DNA of 64,000 bases from [Clostridium] leptum DSM 753 (lineage in GTDB: Bacteria > Bacillota > Clostridia > Oscillospirales > Acutalibacteraceae), in NCBI GenBank assembly GCA_000154345.1, contig DS480348.1:124001-188000 (forward strand). The letters run 5' to 3'. The first letter of the stretch is position 1. Every line of letters begins with the position of its first letter. This document shows positions 59,342 to 64,000 of the stretch, in pieces. The notes under the pieces were generated by a model. That model ran no database searches, was not told the origin of the DNA, and worked only from the letters and a program-made list of their open reading frames with translations. The translations under genes were made by a program, and so were the position numbers.

Positions 59342-61815
59342 TGGAAACAGCGCGGGTAGGAAAGGTCGCTGTGGAAAACACGGCGTATCATTTTGACAAG
59401 GCATACGACTATCTGATTCCCCAAACCCTTTGGGCGAAGGCGGAAAAGGGCTGTCGTGTGCTTGTTCCATTTGGAGGGGGAAATCGGACCCGTCAGGGGC
59501 TTTTGATGGATGTGGAGGAAATCCGCGCGGGGAGGACCGGCTCCGAGGAGGGCCTGAAGTCCGTTAAGGCGGTGCTGGATCAGACGCCGCTGCTTTCTCC
59601 CGAAATGCTTCTCCTGGCCCGGTGGATGAAGGAACGCTATTTCTGTACTCTGTTCGACGCCGTCCGGGTAATGCTGCCGGCGGGGCTTCATTATCAGGTC
59701 GCCTGTTCTTATCAGGCGGCGCGGGATATTCCGCCGGAAAAGCTGGAAGCCCTGGGGGATGAGGAAAAGCGCCTGATCGCTTATCTGTCCCGGTGCAGGC
59801 TCCCCGTACGCAGGGATAAGCTTTTGACCGCTCTGGGCTATGAAGCCGACAACGACCTGCCGGAGCACATGAGCCGGCAGGGGTATCTTGAAAAAATTGA
59901 CGACGCTTTCCGAAAGATCGGGGACGCCATGGTGAAAATGGTCCGCCTGACAGAGAAGGGCGAAACCGGCGGGGTAAAGCTGTCTCCCAAGCAGAGGGAG
60001 GTTTTTTCCCTGCTGCAAACGGTGGGAGCCGCCTCGGTCAAGGAGGTGTGCTATTTCACCGGCGTTACCGCCGGTGTGGTGGACGCTCTGGTGAAAAAAG
60101 GTCTTGCCTGCTGCTTCGAAAGTGAACGGTACCGTAACCCTTATGACGGAGCGCCCGAGAGCGCCGTCAAGGAAGAAATCGTTCTGACCCAGGAGCAGCA
60201 AAGGGCCTATGAGGAGCAGCTTGCCCAATACCAGAGCCCTGACGGCGGGATTTCCCTGCTTTACGGGGTGACCGGCAGCGGAAAGACTTCAGTGTTTCTA
60301 AAGCTGATCGACCGGGCGGTGGAGGACAAAAGAGGCGTCATCCTGATGGTGCCGGAAATTTCCTTAACGCCCCAAATGCTGGCTCTGTTCCAACGCCGGT
60401 ACGGCAGGCAGGTGGCGGTATTCCACAGCGGCCTTTCCATGGGAGAGCGGCTGGATGAATGGAAGCGGGTGAAAAATGGAGACGCCCTGATTGCTTTGGG
60501 CACCCGGTCCGCCGTGTTTGCCCCTTTTGAAAACCTGGGCCTGATCATTATGGACGAGGAACAGGAATACACCTATAAATCGGAGCAGGCTCCCAGGTTC
60601 CACGCCAGGGAGATCGCAAAGTTCCGCTGCCGCTGGCATCGCTGCCTTTTGACTCTGGCCAGCGCGACCCCAAGCGTGGAAAGCTATTATCTGGCGCAAA
60701 AGGGCGTTTACAGTCTGTCTACCATCTCAAACCGTTATGGAGGCGCCAAGCTGCCCCGGGTGGTGGTGGCCGATATGAACCAGGAATTGCTGGAGGGAAA
60801 TACAGGCCCCTTCAGCTCCGTGCTGATGGAGTGCCTGGCGGAAAACCTGAGGCTTCGCCGCCAGTCGATCCTGCTGCTGAACCGGCGCGGATATCATACC
60901 TTTGTGAACTGCCGTGCCTGCGGGGAGCCGGTGACCTGTCCCCATTGCAGTATTTCCCTGACCTACCACGCCGCGAACCGCCGGCTGATGTGTCATTACT
61001 GCGGCTACTCCATCCCCTTTACCGACGAGTGCCCAAGCTGCCATCAGCGCCAGGTGCGCTATGCCGGGGCGGGAACCCAGAAAGCGGAGGAGGCCGTCGA
61101 GGAGCTGTTCCCGGAGGCGAGAATCCTGCGGATGGACGCGGACACCACTATGGCGAAATATTCCCACGAGAAGAAGCTGAAACAATTCGCGGATGGGGAA
61201 TATGATATCATGGTGGGAACCCAAATGGTGGCGAAGGGACTGGATTTTCCCAATGTGACCCTGGTGGGGGTGCTTTCGGCGGACCAGGCCCTTTACAGCG
61301 ACGATTTCAGAAGCTATGAGCGTGCCTTTGCCTTACTGACCCAGGTGGTAGGCCGGTCGGGCCGGGGCGAAAAGGAGGGCTTGGCGGTAATCCAGACCTA
61401 CACGCCGGAGAACCCGGTGATCCAGATGGCCGCCCGGCAGGATTACGGCGCTTTTTTCCAGGGAGAAATCCAGATGCGCAAAGCCATGCTGTACCCGCCC
61501 TTCGCGGATTTGTGCGTCGTGGGATTTTCAGGGCAGCAGGAGGAAAACGTGGAGCAGGCGGCCCGGTATTTTACCAGAGAGCTGATCGCCTTAGCCCAGG
61601 CGGAGTACGCAAGCCTGCCTATGCGGGTTATCGGCCCGGCAAAGGCGGCGGTGCCCAAGGTCAGCGGAAGATACCGGTATAAGCTGATTATCAAAAACCG
61701 GTTTGATAAAAGCTTCCGGGAATTGATTGCAAGGCTGCTGCGGCAATACGGGAAACAGAAGGAATACGCCAAAACCAGCGTGTTCGTGGATATAAACCCA
61801 GATATGATCTTATAA
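59341..61815 (+). CDS. priA: Primosomal helicase PriA
   Basis: 824 residues. N-terminal DNA-binding domain, Walker A G-V-T-G-S-G-K-T, motif II D-E-E-Q (most PriA have D-E-E-H). Zinc-binding cysteine pairs C-R-A-C/C-P-H-C and C-H-Y-C/C-P-S-C, and the motif Q-V-V-G-R-S-G-R. Restarts stalled replication forks. ATG overlaps the rpoZ stop. Confidence 0.96.
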   Translation: METARVGKVAVENTAYHFDKAYDYLIPQTLWAKAEKGCRVLVPFGGGNRTRQGLLMDVEEIRAGRTGSEEGLKSVKAVLDQTPLLSPEMLLLARWMKERYFCTLFDAVRVMLPAGLHYQVACSYQAARDIPPEKLEALGDEEKRLIAYLSRCRLPVRRDKLLTALGYEADNDLPEHMSRQGYLEKIDDAFRKIGDAMVKMVRLTEKGETGGVKLSPKQREVFSLLQTVGAASVKEVCYFTGVTAGVVDALVKKGLACCFESERYRNPYDGAPESAVKEEIVLTQEQQRAYEEQLAQYQSPDGGISLLYGVTGSGKTSVFLKLIDRAVEDKRGVILMVPEISLTPQMLALFQRRYGRQVAVFHSGLSMGERLDEWKRVKNGDALIALGTRSAVFAPFENLGLIIMDEEQEYTYKSEQAPRFHAREIAKFRCRWHRCLLTLASATPSVESYYLAQKGVYSLSTISNRYGGAKLPRVVVADMNQELLEGNTGPFSSVLMECLAENLRLRRQSILLLNRRGYHTFVNCRACGEPVTCPHCSISLTYHAANRRLMCHYCGYSIPFTDECPSCHQRQVRYAGAGTQKAEEAVEELFPEARILRMDADTTMAKYSHEKKLKQFADGEYDIMVGTQMVAKGLDFPNVTLVGVLSADQALYSDDFRSYERAFALLTQVVGRSGRGEKEGLAVIQTYTPENPVIQMAARQDYGAFFQGEIQMRKAMLYPPFADLCVVGFSGQQEENVEQAARYFTRELIALAQAEYASLPMRVIGPAKAAVPKVSGRYRYKLIIKNRFDKSFRELIARLLRQYGKQKEYAKTSVFVDINPDMIL

Positions 61816-61841
61816 ATTTAATTAGAAAGCGGGGAAGCCTA

Positions 61842-62330
61842 ATGGCGATTCGAAATATTGTAAAAGAGGGAGACGGCATTCTGGGAAAGAAGTGCCGCCC
61901 GGTGGAAAAATTCGATCCAAAGCTTTGGATGCTGCTGGACGATATGAAAGAGACGCTGAGGGAAGCCAACGGAGTAGGCTTAGCGGCGCCCCAGGTGGGA
62001 ATCCTCCGCCGGGTGGTGATCGTCAACATCGGAGACGAGGACGGGGATATCGAGCTGATCAATCCGGAAATTGTCGAGGCCTCCGGTGAGCAGGACGGCC
62101 CGGAGGGCTGCCTTTCCTGCCCGGGCGAGTGGGGCATGGTGCGCCGCCCCAGCCATGTGGTGGTAAAGGCCCAGAACCGCAGGGGCGAATTTTTTGAAAT
62201 TACCGGAGAGGAGCTGAAGGCCAGAGCGTTCTGCCATGAGCTGGATCACCTGGAGGGAATTCTGTTCAAGGCCAAAGCCATCCGCATGATTGATCCCAGC
62301 GAGCTGGAAACGGAAGAAAACGAGGAATAA
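61842..62330 (+). CDS. def: Peptide deformylase
   Basis: 162 residues. Motifs G-V-G-L-A-A-P-Q, E-G-C-L-S and H-E-L-D-H supply the Cys, two His and catalytic Glu of the Fe/Zn site. Removes the N-formyl group of new proteins. Precedes fmt by 20 bp, the usual pairing. Confidence 0.97.
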   Translation: MAIRNIVKEGDGILGKKCRPVEKFDPKLWMLLDDMKETLREANGVGLAAPQVGILRRVVIVNIGDEDGDIELINPEIVEASGEQDGPEGCLSCPGEWGMVRRPSHVVVKAQNRRGEFFEITGEELKARAFCHELDHLEGILFKAKAIRMIDPSELETEENEE

Positions 62331-62350
62331 GATCGGAAAAGAGGAAACAG

Positions 62351-63271
62351 ATGCGTATCGTTTTTATGGGAACCCCGGATTTCGCCGTGCCGTGCCTGGC
62401 GGGACTGCTGGAGGCGGGCCATCAGGTATGCGGTGTGTTTACCCAGCCGGATAAGCCGAAGGGCAGAAAAATGGTTCTGACCCCGCCGCCGGTCAAGGAA
62501 CTGGCGCTGGAAAAGGGTCTGCCGGTGTATCAGCCGGCGAAAATGCGGGATGGGGAGGCCCTGGGAATTTTACAGGAGCTGAGGCCGGAGCTTATTGTGG
62601 TGGTGGCGTACGGCAAAATTCTGCCAAAGGAAATCTTGACTCTGCCGCCAAAGGGATGCGTTAACGTCCATGGAAGCCTGCTTCCCAAATACCGGGGAGC
62701 GGCGCCGATCCAGTGGAGCGTCATCAATGGGGAAAAGGAGACCGGCGTCACCACCATGCTGATGGACGAGGGACTGGACACCGGGGATATGCTGCTGCGG
62801 GAAACGGTGAAAATCGGGGAAAACGAAACCGCCGGTGAGCTGTTCGACCGGCTGGCCCCCATCGGCGCCCAGCTGCTGCTGAAAACGCTGGAGGGCTTGG
62901 AGCAAGGCTCTATAGCTCCTCAAAAGCAAAATGATCAGGAATCCACCTACGCCTCTATGCTGGACAAGAATCTTTCTGCCGTAAATTGGAATAAATCCTC
63001 CAGGGAGGTTCATAATTTGATTAGAGGTTTAACGCCCTGGCCTACTGCCTATACTGTGTTAGAGGGAAAAAAGCTGAAGCTGTTCGGCTCCTCAGTGAGC
63101 GCGGCCAAGGGCGGCGCCGGTGAAATCGTATCTTTGAACCCATTTTTAGTGGGGTGCGGCGACGGCGTGTGTGTGCGGATCGACCAGGTGCAGCTGGAAG
63201 GCAAAAAACGCATGGGCGCTGCCGAGTTTTTCAGAGGCCATCCAGTGCCGCTGAAAACGTCGCTGAATTAG
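62351..63271 (+). CDS. fmt: Methionyl-tRNA formyltransferase
   Basis: 306 residues. F-M-G-T-P-D-F-A at the start, H-G-S-L-L-P-K-Y-R-G-A-A-P-I and D-T-G-D formyl-transfer motifs. Formylates initiator tRNA. Next to def as in most bacteria. Confidence 0.97.
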   Translation: MRIVFMGTPDFAVPCLAGLLEAGHQVCGVFTQPDKPKGRKMVLTPPPVKELALEKGLPVYQPAKMRDGEALGILQELRPELIVVVAYGKILPKEILTLPPKGCVNVHGSLLPKYRGAAPIQWSVINGEKETGVTTMLMDEGLDTGDMLLRETVKIGENETAGELFDRLAPIGAQLLLKTLEGLEQGSIAPQKQNDQESTYASMLDKNLSAVNWNKSSREVHNLIRGLTPWPTAYTVLEGKKLKLFGSSVSAAKGGAGEIVSLNPFLVGCGDGVCVRIDQVQLEGKKRMGAAEFFRGHPVPLKTSLN

Positions 63272-63280
63272 GGGGAAGCT

Positions 63281-63991
63281 ATGTTTGATTTCTTTTATTA
63301 TTACGGATACGGCTATTTCAGTTATCTGATCTTTATGCTGCCGGCTCTGGTGATCTCCTTATGGGCCCAGATATCCGTAAAAAGCACCTTTCATAAATAT
63401 TCCGGGCTGCGGACAGGCAGAGGCTTGACCGGAGCCCAGGCGGCCCAGGAGGTGCTGCGGTTTCACAATGTGATGGGCGTCCGCTGCGAGCGGGTGGCGG
63501 GCCAGCTGACAGACCACTTTGATCCCAGAACCAACGTGATCCGCCTCTCCGACGGGGTATACGGAAGCGACTCTGTTTCCGCAGTAGGGGTGGCGGCCCA
63601 CGAGGCGGGACATGCCGTCCAATACGCCCAGGAGTACGGTCCTATGAAGCTGAGATCCGTGATGGTTCCCATTACCAATATCGGCTCCCGGCTTTCTCTG
63701 CCGGTGATTCTGTTCGGCTATTTTCTCTCCATCGGGCCGCTGGTAACGCTGGGAATCGTCCTGTTCAGCCTGTCGGTCCTGTTCCAGCTGGTGACTCTCC
63801 CGGTGGAGTTCAACGCAAGCCGCCGGGCGGTCAAAACCCTGGAGCAGGCCTATGTGCTTTCCGAGGATGAGCTTAAGGGTGTGAAAAAGGTGCTTCGGGC
63901 GGCGGCTATGACTTATCTGGCGGCTACCTTTACGGCCCTGTGGTCCCTGCTCCGGATTATTTTGATCTTTGGCAGGAGGAATGACCGGTGA
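63281..63991 (+). CDS. YugP-like zinc metallopeptidase
   Basis: 236 residues. N-terminal helix, zinc motif H-E-A-G-H-A-V-Q (Pfam Zn_peptidase_2), and C-terminal membrane helices. Follows fmt in Clostridia. The role in the cell is unclear. The gene is complete, with the stop just before the window ends. Confidence 0.9.
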   Translation: MFDFFYYYGYGYFSYLIFMLPALVISLWAQISVKSTFHKYSGLRTGRGLTGAQAAQEVLRFHNVMGVRCERVAGQLTDHFDPRTNVIRLSDGVYGSDSVSAVGVAAHEAGHAVQYAQEYGPMKLRSVMVPITNIGSRLSLPVILFGYFLSIGPLVTLGIVLFSLSVLFQLVTLPVEFNASRRAVKTLEQAYVLSEDELKGVKKVLRAAAMTYLAATFTALWSLLRIILIFGRRNDR

Positions 63992-64000
63992 GCGCCGGAA

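Noticed and set aside
59341..61815. D-E-E-Q instead of D-E-E-H in PriA as a sign of inactivation
   Set aside because: Helicases with Q at this position work, and all other PriA motifs and zinc ligands are present.

Overview
The window looks like a chromosome segment of an anaerobic, gut-type member of the Clostridia, most like Oscillospiraceae. Three things suggest this: the core operon yicC-remA-gmk-rpoZ-priA-def-fmt-Zn peptidase at the right end, the oxygen-sensitive glycyl radical chemistry, and a conjugative element of the Tn1549/CTn type. No rRNA, tRNA or CRISPR array was seen. Species assignment is not possible from sequence inspection alone.

Positions 1 to about 33.4 kb are most of an integrative conjugative element (ICE); its left end lies outside the window. 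The order is: hypothetical gene (partial), MobC, MobP-type relaxase, DUF4314, PcfB, LtrC/ArdC-like, a PAPS-reductase-like PP-loop protein, VirD4 coupling ATPase, VirB2/Maff2-like, VirB6 (frameshifted), PrgI, hypothetical, VirB4, and CD1108-type M23 hydrolase. A cargo block at 14.3-24.9 kb follows. It holds an ABC exporter with three FtsX-type permeases, a histidine kinase/response regulator pair, several small regulators and a frameshifted SLOG protein. The ICE ends with a sigma-70-like factor, a DinG-type helicase, two small resolvase-like genes (one broken) and a run of three large serine recombinases.

Positions 33.4 to 41.0 kb are AT-rich and look acquired. An XRE regulator precedes an AAA ATPase/subtilisin-like protease pair whose protease gene is interrupted by an in-frame TGA. 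An IS3-type transposase, a PD-(D/E)xK nuclease-like gene and several repeat families follow. Imperfect copies of a 65-bp hairpin repeat sit next to the last ICE recombinase and next to the IS.

Positions 41.1 to 56.9 kb form a co-directional catabolic island. It encodes four divergent Gfo/Idh/MocA oxidoreductases, a TIM-barrel sugar isomerase/epimerase-like protein, a binding-protein-dependent carbohydrate ABC importer without its own ATPase, a YesM/YesN-type two-component system, and a glycyl radical enzyme with its activase. The glycyl radical enzyme has the radical glycine motif, but its cysteine loop reads G-C-H-W instead of the usual G-C-V-E of eliminases. This is the best candidate in the window for an undescribed pathway: import of a carbohydrate or glycoside, oxidation/isomerisation by the Gfo/Idh/MocA and TIM-barrel enzymes, and a radical cleavage step.

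Positions 57.2 to 64.0 kb are the core operon, transcribed from a recognisable promoter at about 57.26 kb. All four clear gene disruptions (virB6, SLOG protein, small resolvase, S8 protease) lie in the mobile region and none in the catabolic or core regions. Several ICE genes also lack an ATG, GTG or TTG where homology and the ribosome-binding site place the start.
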